Source: Rhodococcus sp. 06-462-5 (GTDB taxonomy: Bacteria; Actinomycetota; Actinomycetes; Mycobacteriales; Mycobacteriaceae). From it: DNA of 64,000 nucleotides. Every line of letters starts with the position of its first letter. The stretch's first letter is position 1. The DNA is taken from the NCBI RefSeq assembly GCF_002258315.1, contig NZ_NOYD01000038.1, forward strand, positions 186,001 to 250,000, read 5' to 3'. The notes beneath the pieces are model-generated. The model did not search any database. It saw only the letters and a list, made by a program, of their open reading frames with translations, and had not been told where the DNA came from. Below are positions 54,700 through 62,441 of the stretch, piece after piece. Position numbers and translations under genes: made by a program.

Positions 54700-55626
54700 G
54701 TGGGATCCCACCGACGGTCGACCGTCCACATACCGACCGACATCGCAGCGCGTCCCACGCGCGGCAGGCACCGCGCCGTACCGGACAACTCCGACCTCGG
54801 TCGGCGGGCGGCGACCATCGTTGCCGCGACCGGAGCGATCGTCGTCGGCGCAACGTCGATGGGTGCCGGCACCGCTGCGGCCGCGCCGGTCCCGGAGGCA
54901 CCCGCAGCCGGACTCCCGTTCGCCGTACCGGAGGGCCTGCTGCCCGCAGGATTCGAACTGCCCCAGTTCGAGCTCCCGCAGTTCCTACCCCCACAGTTCG
55001 CACCCCCGCCTGCGCCGTCACAGCCCGCACCGCCCGAGGCCGCGCCTGCCGAAGCGGCGCCTGCTGCAGAAACCGCACCGGCACCGACCTCCGACCCACT
55101 GGCCGCATTCGGAGTCACCGATCCCGGTGCCGCCGCCCAGCAATGGCTCGACGACGTCGGCCTGGGGCAGTTGGGTACGGAGTCTCCACTGGAGAGCCTG
55201 CGCTCGCTGAAGAAGGGCACAGTGCAGCCCGTGGCAGGAGTGTTGACGTCCAACTTCGGCTCGCGATGGGGCACCCAGCACAGCGGCCTCGACATCGCGG
55301 CACCCATCGGAACGCCCATCTACGCCGCTGCCGATGGCACCGTGTCCGACGCAGGACCGGCATCCGGCTTCGGTCTCTGGGTCAAGGTGCGGCACGACGA
55401 CGGCACCGAGACGGTCTACGGACACGTCAACGACTTCTCCGTTCATCCCGGCCAGCGCGTGTCGGCCGGTGAGCAGATCGCCACCGTCGGTAACCGTGGC
55501 CAGTCGACAGGCCCACACCTGCACTTCGAGGTGCACGATCCCTCCGGCGTCAAGGTCGACCCCGCGCAGTGGCTCGCGACCCGGGGTGTGGCAGTGACGT
55601 GGAACGATTCCGCGCGCAACGCCTGA
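54700..55626 (+). CDS. secreted M23 family metallopeptidase
   Basis: A 308-residue exported peptidoglycan hydrolase candidate. The N-terminus is a long Arg-rich signal sequence, with hydrophobic core RRAATIVAATGAIVVGATSMG (split here by its RR) and likely cleavage near AAAAP. A Pro/Ala-rich linker of about 70 residues follows. The C-terminal LytM domain (about 185-300) has GLDIAAPIGTPIYAAADGTV, with the first metal His just upstream in TQHSGLD, and the HLH motif in TGPHLHFEVHDPSG. All key zinc ligands appear present. GTG 54700 was chosen because GAGAGG precedes it by eight bases and because the 34-bp repeat lies immediately upstream. Cell-wall cleavage during growth is inferred. Confidence 0.88.
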   Translation: MGSHRRSTVHIPTDIAARPTRGRHRAVPDNSDLGRRAATIVAATGAIVVGATSMGAGTAAAAPVPEAPAAGLPFAVPEGLLPAGFELPQFELPQFLPPQFAPPPAPSQPAPPEAAPAEAAPAAETAPAPTSDPLAAFGVTDPGAAAQQWLDDVGLGQLGTESPLESLRSLKKGTVQPVAGVLTSNFGSRWGTQHSGLDIAAPIGTPIYAAADGTVSDAGPASGFGLWVKVRHDDGTETVYGHVNDFSVHPGQRVSAGEQIATVGNRGQSTGPHLHFEVHDPSGVKVDPAQWLATRGVAVTWNDSARNA

Positions 55627-55642
55627 CCGGTCGGCATCGACC

Positions 55643-55664
55643 CGTTCGACACGACAGTCGAACG
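55643..55664. terminator. small hairpin after the M23 gene
   Basis: CGTTCGAC (55643-55650) and GTCGAACG (55657-55664) form a perfect 8-bp stem with a 6-base loop, 16 bp after the peptidase stop. There is no T-run, so it is a weak terminator candidate or could be a protein-binding palindrome. Confidence 0.4.
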
Positions 55665-55692
55665 CCCCAGCGACGGCGCGGCGTGCTGCCGC

Positions 55693-55698
55693 TAGTCT
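55693..55698 (+). promoter_or_regulatory. possible ffh -10 box
   Basis: TAGTCT lies 58 bases before the ffh start. If used it would give a transcript leader of about 50 bases, with a ribosome binding site (CAGGAG) at its end. No clear -35. Confidence 0.35.
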
Positions 55699-55756
55699 GG
55701 TGACCGTGCCGGATTCGGCTCGTTTTCGGTGATCGGCTAGCTCAGGAGTGCAATCG

Positions 55757-57316
55757 GTGTTCGAATCCCTTTCCGACAGGTTGACCGGGACTCTCAAGGA
55801 CCTGCGTGGCAAAGGTCGACTGTCCGGCGCGGATATCGACGCCACGGCCCGTGAGATCCGTCTGGCCCTGCTCGAAGCGGACGTGGCACTGCCCGTCGTA
55901 CGTGAGTTCATCAATCGCATCAAGGTCCGGGCCAAGGGTGCCGAGGTTTCGGGCGCGCTCAACCCGGCCCAGCAGGTAGTCAAGATCGTCAACGAGGAAC
56001 TGGTCGGCATCCTCGGCGGCGAGACTCGCAGGCTCGTCTTCGCCAAGAACCCGCCCACGGTGATCATGCTCGCCGGTCTGCAGGGTTCGGGTAAGACGAC
56101 GTTGGCGGGCAAGCTCGCGAAATGGCTCAAGGGTCAGGGCCATACCCCACTGCTCGTCGCGTGTGACCTCCAGCGTCCCGGTGCCGTGAGCCAGTTGCAG
56201 ATCGTGGGCGAGCGCGCCGGTGCCGCCGTCTTCGCGCCGCACCCGGGCACGTCCATCGGCGGCGGCGACAATGCACTCGGAGTCTCGGCAGCGGATCCCG
56301 TCGAGGTTGCCCGTGCCGGTATCGCCGAGGCCCGCAGCAAGCAGTACGACGTGGTCATCGTCGACACCGCAGGCCGCCTCGGCATCGACAGCGAGCTGAT
56401 GAGTCAGGCCGCGGGAATTCGCGACGCGGTCGAGCCGGACGAGACATTGTTCGTTCTCGATGCGATGGTCGGTCAGGACGCCGTCAGCACGGCCGAGGCG
56501 TTCCGTGACGGCGTCGGCTTCACCGGTGTCGTTCTCACCAAGCTCGACGGTGATGCTCGCGGCGGCGCTGCGCTCAGTGTCCGCGAGGTCACCGGCCAGC
56601 CGATCATGTTCGCGTCGACCGGTGAGAAGCTCGAGGACTTCGACGTCTTCCACCCCGATCGCATGGCCAGCCGCATCCTCGGCATGGGCGACGTGCTGAG
56701 CCTCATCGAGCAGGCCGAGCAGCACTTCGATGCCGAGCAGGCCGAGGCGACGGCCAACAAGATCGGCTCGGGGCAACTCACACTCGACGACTTCCTCGAG
56801 CAGATGATGGCCGTCCGCAAGATGGGTCCGATCGGAAACCTGCTGGGCATGTTGCCCGGTGCCGGCCAGATGAAAGAACTCGCCAACGTCGACGAGAAGC
56901 AACTCGATCGCGTTCAGGCGATCATCCGGGGCATGACGCCGCAGGAACGTACCGACCCGAAGATCATCAACGCGTCCCGACGGTTGCGTATCGCGAACGG
57001 TTCGGGCGTGAAGGTCTCCGACGTCAATCAGCTGGTCGACCGGTTCTTCGAGGCTCGAAAGATGATGTCGGCCATGGCCGGTCGGATGGGCATGCCGGGC
57101 GCACGCAAGCAGGTGCGGAACAACAAGAAGGGCAAGAAAGGCAAGAAGGGCGCTCGCGGTCCGACGCAGCCGAAGATCCGCGGTGGTTTCCCCGGCATGC
57201 CGGGCGGAATGCCCGCGGGCATGCCCGACCTGTCGTCCATGCCCAAGGGCCTCGACCAGTTGCCGCCAGGACTCGAGGGCATCGATCTCTCGCAGCTTAA
57301 ACTGCCCAAGAAGTAA
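55757..57316 (+). CDS. ffh: signal recognition particle GTPase Ffh
   Basis: Ffh (SRP54) with 4.5S RNA recognises signal sequences on nascent proteins. The 519-residue protein has N and G domains with G1 LQGSGKTTLAGKLA, DLQRPGAVSQLQ, DTAGRLGIDSEL and TKLDGDARGG. A Met-rich M domain follows (about 300-440: MGPIGNLLGMLPGAGQM; SGVKVSDVNQLVDRFFEARKMM). An extended C-terminal tail has a Lys/Gly stretch then Gly/Met/Pro repeats (FPGMPGGMPAGMPDLSSMP). GTG 55757 has CAGGAG eight bases upstream; GTG 55748 is three codons earlier but inside that site. FtsY, the receptor, is encoded 6 kb upstream. Confidence 0.96.
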   Translation: MFESLSDRLTGTLKDLRGKGRLSGADIDATAREIRLALLEADVALPVVREFINRIKVRAKGAEVSGALNPAQQVVKIVNEELVGILGGETRRLVFAKNPPTVIMLAGLQGSGKTTLAGKLAKWLKGQGHTPLLVACDLQRPGAVSQLQIVGERAGAAVFAPHPGTSIGGGDNALGVSAADPVEVARAGIAEARSKQYDVVIVDTAGRLGIDSELMSQAAGIRDAVEPDETLFVLDAMVGQDAVSTAEAFRDGVGFTGVVLTKLDGDARGGAALSVREVTGQPIMFASTGEKLEDFDVFHPDRMASRILGMGDVLSLIEQAEQHFDAEQAEATANKIGSGQLTLDDFLEQMMAVRKMGPIGNLLGMLPGAGQMKELANVDEKQLDRVQAIIRGMTPQERTDPKIINASRRLRIANGSGVKVSDVNQLVDRFFEARKMMSAMAGRMGMPGARKQVRNNKKGKKGKKGARGPTQPKIRGGFPGMPGGMPAGMPDLSSMPKGLDQLPPGLEGIDLSQLKLPKK

Positions 57317-57335
57317 GCGCGCGCACGTGTCGGCG

Positions 57336-58442
57336 ATGCGGGTGCGGGGCCGCGGACTGCCGGACGGGACGGAGATCGACCTCTGGATCGAGGGCGGCGT
57401 TCTGTCGACCGAGCCCGTTGCGGATGCGGAATTCGTCCACGACGGCGGTTGGATCGTGCCCGGTCTGGTCGACGCCCACTGCCATGTCGGAATCGAATAC
57501 GGCGGGGGACACACCGATCTGATCGGGTCGTTCCGTCAGGCCGAGACCGAGCGTGGCGTTGGCGCTCTGCTACTGCGAGACGCCGGGTCACCGGTCGACA
57601 CGCGCGCGCTGGACGAGTACGAGTATCTTCCTCGCATCATCCGAGCGGGCCGCCACATCGCATCACCCAAGCGATACATCCCGGGTCTGGCGATCGACAT
57701 CGAGGACGAATCGCAACTGCCCGAGGCGGTGGCTCAGCAGGCGCGATTCGGCGACGGCTGGGTCAAGCTCGTCGGCGACTGGATCGACCGTTCGGTGGGA
57801 GATCTCAGACCGCTGTGGAACGACTCGATCCTCGTCGACGCCATCGCCGCTGCCCACGCCGAGGGCGCGCGGGTGACTGCCCACGTGTTCGGCGAGGATG
57901 CCCTGCCCGGACTGATCGCGGCGGGAATCGACTGCATCGAACACGGCACCGGCCTGACCGACGAGACCATCGAGATGATGGTCGATCACGGCACCGCGCT
58001 GGTGCCGACGCTGATCAACATCGAGACGTTCCCCGGTATCGCCGATTCCGCCACCCGGTATCCGGTCTACGCCCGGCACATGCGGGCGCTGCACGAACGC
58101 GTCGCCGATACGGTCGGACGAGCTCACGACGCAGGGATTCCCATCTACGCGGGTACCGACGCCGGTGGTTCGATCGCGCACGGCCGAATCGCCGACGAGG
58201 TCGCCGCACTCGCTGCCGTCGGACTGTCGCCGACCGACGCACTCGGTGCTGCCTGTTGGGACGCCCGGTCGTGGCTGGGTCGGCAGGGGCTCGAGCACGG
58301 CGCGCCCGCAGATCTCGTCGTCTACTCCGACGATCCGCGAGGGGGCCCGGATGTGCTGTCCGATCCGGATCTGGTGATCCTGCGCGGACGCGTGACCGAC
58401 CGGCGCGGCCGCACGACGAGTGGATCGGTGGGCCGAGGGTGA
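57336..58442 (+). CDS. amidohydrolase family protein
   Basis: A 368-residue metal-dependent hydrolase of the amidohydrolase superfamily. Metal ligands are visible as HCH in GLVDAHCHVG, then HVFGEDA, IEHGTGLTDE and the catalytic Asp in YAGTDAGGS. It ends with the usual LEHGAPADLVVYSDDP segment. Relatives include imidazolonepropionase-like and prolidase-like enzymes; the substrate is not known. ATG 57336 (MRVRGRGLPDGTE) is preferred; GTG 57327 is an alternative. It follows ffh by about 20 bp, as in M. tuberculosis (Rv2915c), and is coupled by GTGA to the CPBP protease gene. Confidence 0.88.
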   Translation: MRVRGRGLPDGTEIDLWIEGGVLSTEPVADAEFVHDGGWIVPGLVDAHCHVGIEYGGGHTDLIGSFRQAETERGVGALLLRDAGSPVDTRALDEYEYLPRIIRAGRHIASPKRYIPGLAIDIEDESQLPEAVAQQARFGDGWVKLVGDWIDRSVGDLRPLWNDSILVDAIAAAHAEGARVTAHVFGEDALPGLIAAGIDCIEHGTGLTDETIEMMVDHGTALVPTLINIETFPGIADSATRYPVYARHMRALHERVADTVGRAHDAGIPIYAGTDAGGSIAHGRIADEVAALAAVGLSPTDALGAACWDARSWLGRQGLEHGAPADLVVYSDDPRGGPDVLSDPDLVILRGRVTDRRGRTTSGSVGRG

Positions 58443-59269
58443 CCGATCCGAGAAGCGATGCAGGACAGCCCGATCCGAACCGACCCAGCTGGGCCGGAAT
58501 GGCACCGATGAATCACGTTCAGCAGCAGGGATCGGGGTTGTCCGAAACCTACTGGCGGGCCGAGCAGGCCGCGCTCGAACGCAGAAGCGGTCAACGGTGG
58601 GGAATACCGGCCGCGGCGTTGGTGCTGGGGCTCAACCTGGCGGGATTTCTAGTACTCGGGCTCGTCGTGACGTCGGATGCCTCGGCCGTCTTCGTGGTGG
58701 GCATCATGATTCCGAGCCTGCTCGCTGCGGGACTGGCAGTGGCGATCTCGATGACTCGGGGCAACGGCCCCGTCGTCGACTTCGGCCTCCCCAGGTCCAC
58801 CCCCGAATTCCTCGGTCATCTTCGATCCGGGTTGGCGTGGGGTGGCGTCGCGGTGGTCGGTGGCCTCCTGCTGGCGCTGATTCTGTTGTCCGGGATCGAG
58901 TTGGACGACCAGACGCCGCTCGGCGACGTCACAGACATGACCGTCGGCTGGAAAATCGCGCTGGCCGTGTGGATCTGGCTCGGTGCGCCGATCTGCGAGG
59001 AAACGATGTTCCGCGGCATGCTGTGGGGAGCACTCGAGAAGCGCACCCGCCCGATGCCCCTGGCCTGGTTGGGCAATCGTTGGGTCGTCCTGGCGATCAC
59101 CGCGGTGTTGTTCGCGATCTGGCACCGGGAGTGGTGGCGCTTCGTGGTGCTGCTGTGGGGAGGTTTCGCGATCGGCATCGCACGAATGCGCTCCGGTTCG
59201 ATCGTCGCGTCGACCACGGCGCACTCGGTGAACAACACCCTCCCTGCCCTGGTGGTTCTGCTCGCGTGA
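58439..59269 (+). CDS. CPBP-family intramembrane metalloprotease
   Basis: A 276-residue membrane protein with a polar N-terminus of about 55 residues, then about six to eight hydrophobic helices. The CPBP (CAAX protease and bacteriocin-processing, Abi) motifs are present: EEXXXR as CEETMFRGML, the second motif region FAIWHREWW, and HSVNN near the end. Members are Rce1-like proteases, often tied to bacteriocin self-immunity or membrane-protein processing; the target here is unknown. Its GTG overlaps the amidohydrolase stop by four bases. Confidence 0.87.
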   Translation: MTDPRSDAGQPDPNRPSWAGMAPMNHVQQQGSGLSETYWRAEQAALERRSGQRWGIPAAALVLGLNLAGFLVLGLVVTSDASAVFVVGIMIPSLLAAGLAVAISMTRGNGPVVDFGLPRSTPEFLGHLRSGLAWGGVAVVGGLLLALILLSGIELDDQTPLGDVTDMTVGWKIALAVWIWLGAPICEETMFRGMLWGALEKRTRPMPLAWLGNRWVVLAITAVLFAIWHREWWRFVVLLWGGFAIGIARMRSGSIVASTTAHSVNNTLPALVVLLA

Positions 59270-59457
59270 CAGGAGTGCTTCTGCAGGCCCGATTCACCGA
59301 TCGTGCCGCCCGTCTGGCACAATGAACAGCTGTTCGCCCGTCTTCCGGTTACGTACCGCGCGGCGGTCACAACAACCCTCAACGCAAAACCGGGCTCGCA
59401 TGCCGTGCGAACCGCTGAATTGCGCCGTGACCAACTTTCGAAAGGCTCCACCAGAAC

Positions 59458-59934
59458 ATGGCTGTCAAGATCAAGCTCATGCGTATCGGCAAGATCCGCA
59501 CCCCGCACTACCGCGTCGTCATCTCCGATGCCCGCACCCGTCGTAACGGCCGTGCGATCGAGACCATCGGCACGTACGAGCCCAAGCAGGACCCCAGCAT
59601 CATCGAGATCAACTCCGAGCGGGCTCAGTACTGGTTGGGCGTCGGCGCACAGCCGACCGAGCCTGTCGAGGCACTGCTCAAGATCACCGGTGACTGGCAG
59701 AAGTTCAAGGGCCTCCCCGGCGCCGAGGGAACCCTCCGCGTTGCCGAGCCCAAGCCGTCCAAGCTCGACCTGTTCAACGCCGCGCTGGCGCAGGCCGATT
59801 CCGAGCCCCAGGGCGAGGCCACCACCGCCAAGAAGAAGAAGGCTCCGAAGGCCGACGACGCCGCTGCGGAGACCACCGACGCTGCAGCAACCGAGACGGC
59901 AGACGCGCCGGCCGCCGAGGCTGCTGAGAAGTGA
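59458..59934 (+). CDS. rpsP: 30S ribosomal protein S16 with acidic/alanine-rich tail
   Basis: The first 90 residues are a standard S16 ([52 protein letters not shown]). The total length, 158 residues, exceeds the usual 80-100 because of an actinobacterial C-terminal extension: a Lys cluster (AKKKKAPK), then an Ala/Thr/Glu tail ([21 protein letters not shown]). It is first in rpsP-KH-rimM-trmD. ATG 59458 has GAAAGG about 15 bases upstream. CACAAT near 59320 in the preceding 188-base gap could be a -10 box; nothing else was seen there. Confidence 0.96.
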   Translation: MAVKIKLMRIGKIRTPHYRVVISDARTRRNGRAIETIGTYEPKQDPSIIEINSERAQYWLGVGAQPTEPVEALLKITGDWQKFKGLPGAEGTLRVAEPKPSKLDLFNAALAQADSEPQGEATTAKKKKAPKADDAAAETTDAAATETADAPAAEAAEK

Positions 59935-60173
59935 GTGCCGTTGTCGCCGATGCCGTCGAACATCTCGTTCGCGGCATCGTCGCCAATCCCGATGACGTTC
60001 GCGTCGAGATGATCACCGGCCGTCGTGGCCGCACCGTGGAAGTCCACGTGCACCCCGACGATCTGGGCAAGGTAATCGGACGTGGCGGTCGTACGGCTAC
60101 GGCGCTGCGCACGCTCGTCTCGGGAATCGGTGGCCGCGGCATCCGCGTCGACGTGGTCGACACGGACGCCTAG
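59931..60173 (+). CDS. KH-domain RNA-binding protein (KhpA-like)
   Basis: An 80-residue single KH domain: [26 protein letters not shown], then the RNA-binding GXXG loop in [16 protein letters not shown]. KhpA-like proteins bind small and ribosomal RNAs and affect cell size or rRNA maturation in other bacteria. The GTG start overlaps the rpsP stop (GTGA). rimM follows after 14 bp. The position between rpsP and rimM is widely conserved. Confidence 0.93.
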   Translation: MSAVVADAVEHLVRGIVANPDDVRVEMITGRRGRTVEVHVHPDDLGKVIGRGGRTATALRTLVSGIGGRGIRVDVVDTDA

Positions 60174-60187
60174 GTCACACATCCATC

Positions 60188-60730
60188 ATGGAGCTGGTCA
60201 TCGGCCGTGTCGCGAAGTCGCACGGCATCAAAGGCGAAGTCGTCGTCGAGGTTCGCACCGACAACCCCGACGACCGCTTCGCCGAAGGAACCGTTCTCTC
60301 GGGACGTAAGCCCCGATCGAACGCGGAACCGGCCTCGTACACAGTGGGTGCCGTCCGGGAACACTCCGGGCGGCTTCTGCTGCGTCTGAACGGTATCGAC
60401 GACAAGACGGCCGCCGACCAACTACGCGGCATTCTGTTCGTCGTCGAATCCAACGACCTTCCGCCGTCCGACGACCCGGACGAGTACTACGACCACGAAC
60501 TCGAAGGCCTCACGGTGAACCTGGCCGACGGCACCGTCGTGGGAACGGTCCGTGAAGTCCTCCACTCGGCAGCGGGGGAGCTGCTTTCCATCACGCCGAG
60601 CGCCGGTTTCGGCGAAGCTACCCGCGCCGAAATTCTCGTGCCGTTCGTCGCGGCCATCGTGACGTCGGTGTCGTTGGCCGACAAGACGATCGAGATCGAT
60701 CCGCCCGAGGGTCTGCTGGATCCGGAGTAG
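60188..60730 (+). CDS. rimM: ribosome maturation factor RimM
   Basis: RimM helps the 30S head domain assemble near S19. The 180-residue protein has an N-terminal RimM domain ([21 protein letters not shown]...) and a C-terminal PRC-barrel domain (about 100-175: [36 protein letters not shown]). Typical length. It is followed three bases later by trmD, the standard order. Confidence 0.95.
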   Translation: MELVIGRVAKSHGIKGEVVVEVRTDNPDDRFAEGTVLSGRKPRSNAEPASYTVGAVREHSGRLLLRLNGIDDKTAADQLRGILFVVESNDLPPSDDPDEYYDHELEGLTVNLADGTVVGTVREVLHSAAGELLSITPSAGFGEATRAEILVPFVAAIVTSVSLADKTIEIDPPEGLLDPE

Positions 60731-60733
60731 ATC

Positions 60734-61414
60734 GTGCGCCTCGACGTCGTCACCATCTTTCCCGAATACCTCACCCCGCTCCGAACTGCGTTGCTGGGCA
60801 AAGCAATCGACCGCGGCCTCGTCTCGGTCGAGGTTCATGATCTGCGGTCGTGGACTCACGACGTGCACAAGGCCGTCGACGATTCGCCCTACGGCGGCGG
60901 GCCCGGAATGGTCATGAAGCCGACAGTGTGGGGAGACGCGCTCGACGACGTGCTGACAGACGATTCTCTCCTCGTCGTCCCGACTCCGGCCGGGGTGCCG
61001 TTCACCCAGCGGACAGCCGAGCGATGGTCCTCCGAGAAGCATCTCGTGTTCGCCTGCGGCCGATACGAAGGCATCGATCAACGCGTGTTCGACGACGCCG
61101 CACGCCGGGTCCGGGTCGAGGAGGTCAGCATCGGCGATTACGTGCTCATCGGCGGCGAAGCTGCCGTCCTCGTCATGGCCGAGGCCGTGGTTCGACTGAT
61201 GCCGGGGGTTCTCGGCAATCAGCAATCGCACCAGGAGGATTCGTTCTCCGACGGACTGCTCGAAGGGCCGAGCTACACCCGCCCCGCACAGTGGCGCGAT
61301 CTCGATGTTCCGCCGGTGCTTCTCTCGGGTGATCACGCGAAGATCGCTGCGTGGCGTCGAGAGCAATCACTGGACAGGACCGCCGAGCGTCGTCCGGACC
61401 TGTTGCAGGACTGA
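60734..61414 (+). CDS. trmD: tRNA (guanine37-N1)-methyltransferase
   Basis: TrmD methylates G37 next to the anticodon and prevents frameshifting. The 226-residue protein has [44 protein letters not shown] and the SAM-binding trefoil knot ([21 protein letters not shown] with RLMPGVLGN). It starts at GTG 60734 just after rimM and ends the rpsP-KH-rimM-trmD unit. It converges on the lppW-like gene with five bases between stops. Confidence 0.96.
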   Translation: MRLDVVTIFPEYLTPLRTALLGKAIDRGLVSVEVHDLRSWTHDVHKAVDDSPYGGGPGMVMKPTVWGDALDDVLTDDSLLVVPTPAGVPFTQRTAERWSSEKHLVFACGRYEGIDQRVFDDAARRVRVEEVSIGDYVLIGGEAAVLVMAEAVVRLMPGVLGNQQSHQEDSFSDGLLEGPSYTRPAQWRDLDVPPVLLSGDHAKIAAWRREQSLDRTAERRPDLLQD

Positions 61415-61419
61415 CCAAT

Positions 61420-62373
61420 TCAGCTGACGGTGCCGTCGGGGAAGAGCATCGAAACGAAGCCGGTGAGAGTGTCCCTGGCATGCAGTGCGCTCGCGTCGTC
61501 GCTGACGTCGACGACGGCGGTGTCCGGATAGCGTTCCATGTCGTCTGCGTAGAAGATGTCCTCGCGTGACGACAGAGCCAGAACATAGCGGTTGTCGACA
61601 CCGATCGTGCCCGTGGACAGGTGTACCCACCGATCGGACACGCAGCACATCCAGCCCTGCTTCACAGCGTGGACGCTCTCGCCGGGCAAACCGTCGACGA
61701 TCCCGAAATGTTGTTTGTAGCCGTCCGCGGCAATCGGTGCCGACCGCCGCAGCATTCCGATCACGATGTCCGTCGAGGCGGTCGTCAGACCGCCGCTGCC
61801 GTTGAGCAACCCCGCGTAGTAACCGACCAGGTCGCTGGGCGTGGTCTCGGTGTTGTACCACTGGTCGTCGCCGGGAGCTGTGGTGCTCGTCAAGCCGTAG
61901 CGAGCCGCCACCGTGCGCACGATCTCGGACGAGCCGTAGCGGTACCAGAGGGTGTACGCGGCGTTGTCGTCGGACAATTCGAGCATGCTGGTCATGGTGG
62001 CCAGGTCGTCGGCCGAGACCGGACGGTTCTCCGATTGCGCTCGGAACAACACCTCGTCGGCGATGAAGAGTTTGGACACCGACGCGGTTTCGACCTGAAC
62101 ATCGGCGTTGCTGCTGTAGTACGAGCCTGTCCGACGATCCAGCAGCGCGAAATCGACATCGGCGCCACGGGCCTGGGCCGACGCGATCGCCATCGGGATA
62201 CGAGCTTCGAGGGCAACGCCGTCGACCTTCTTCATGTCGGGAAATGGCGATGCCGACGTCTCGGCGGTCTCCTTCGAGGCGGAGTCACCGATCTGATCGT
62301 CGGGAGGAACCGAGCACCCGGCCAACAACAGGGAAGCGCAGGCTGCAGCCAGGAATCGAGACACCCTGACCAT
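61420..62373 (-). CDS. lppW: LppW-like lipoprotein with penicillin-recognising fold
   Basis: A 317-residue lipoprotein: signal peptide MVRVSRFLAAACASLLLAGC with the lipidated Cys at position 20, a short acidic linker, then a serine beta-lactamase-like domain. The SxxK motif appears as SVSK in ETASVSKLFIADEVLF, and the second motif as SDDN in MLELSDDNAAYTL. The third KTG-type motif is not obvious (VKQGW is the nearest). It may be a cell-wall or antibiotic-related hydrolase or a non-catalytic binder. A gene of this kind (lppW, Rv2905) borders trmD in M. tuberculosis. ATG 62373 follows GGGAGAG; an upstream ATG at 62412 is less likely. Confidence 0.85.
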   Translation of the reverse strand: MVRVSRFLAAACASLLLAGCSVPPDDQIGDSASKETAETSASPFPDMKKVDGVALEARIPMAIASAQARGADVDFALLDRRTGSYYSSNADVQVETASVSKLFIADEVLFRAQSENRPVSADDLATMTSMLELSDDNAAYTLWYRYGSSEIVRTVAARYGLTSTTAPGDDQWYNTETTPSDLVGYYAGLLNGSGGLTTASTDIVIGMLRRSAPIAADGYKQHFGIVDGLPGESVHAVKQGWMCCVSDRWVHLSTGTIGVDNRYVLALSSREDIFYADDMERYPDTAVVDVSDDASALHARDTLTGFVSMLFPDGTVS

Positions 62374-62427
62374 CCGCGTATCTCTCCCACACGTTGAACC
62401 GCTGACCGACATGTCCCACAGTAGCGG

Positions 62428-62433
62428 TAGGGT
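62428..62433 (+). promoter_or_regulatory. -10 box for leaderless tex
   Basis: TAGGGT ends eight bases before GTG 62442, with no ribosome binding site. TTGAAC (62394-62399) with CACAGT (62417-62422) at 17-bp spacing is an alternative promoter giving a leader of about 12 bases. Confidence 0.4.
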
Positions 62434-62441
62434 CCATCGCC

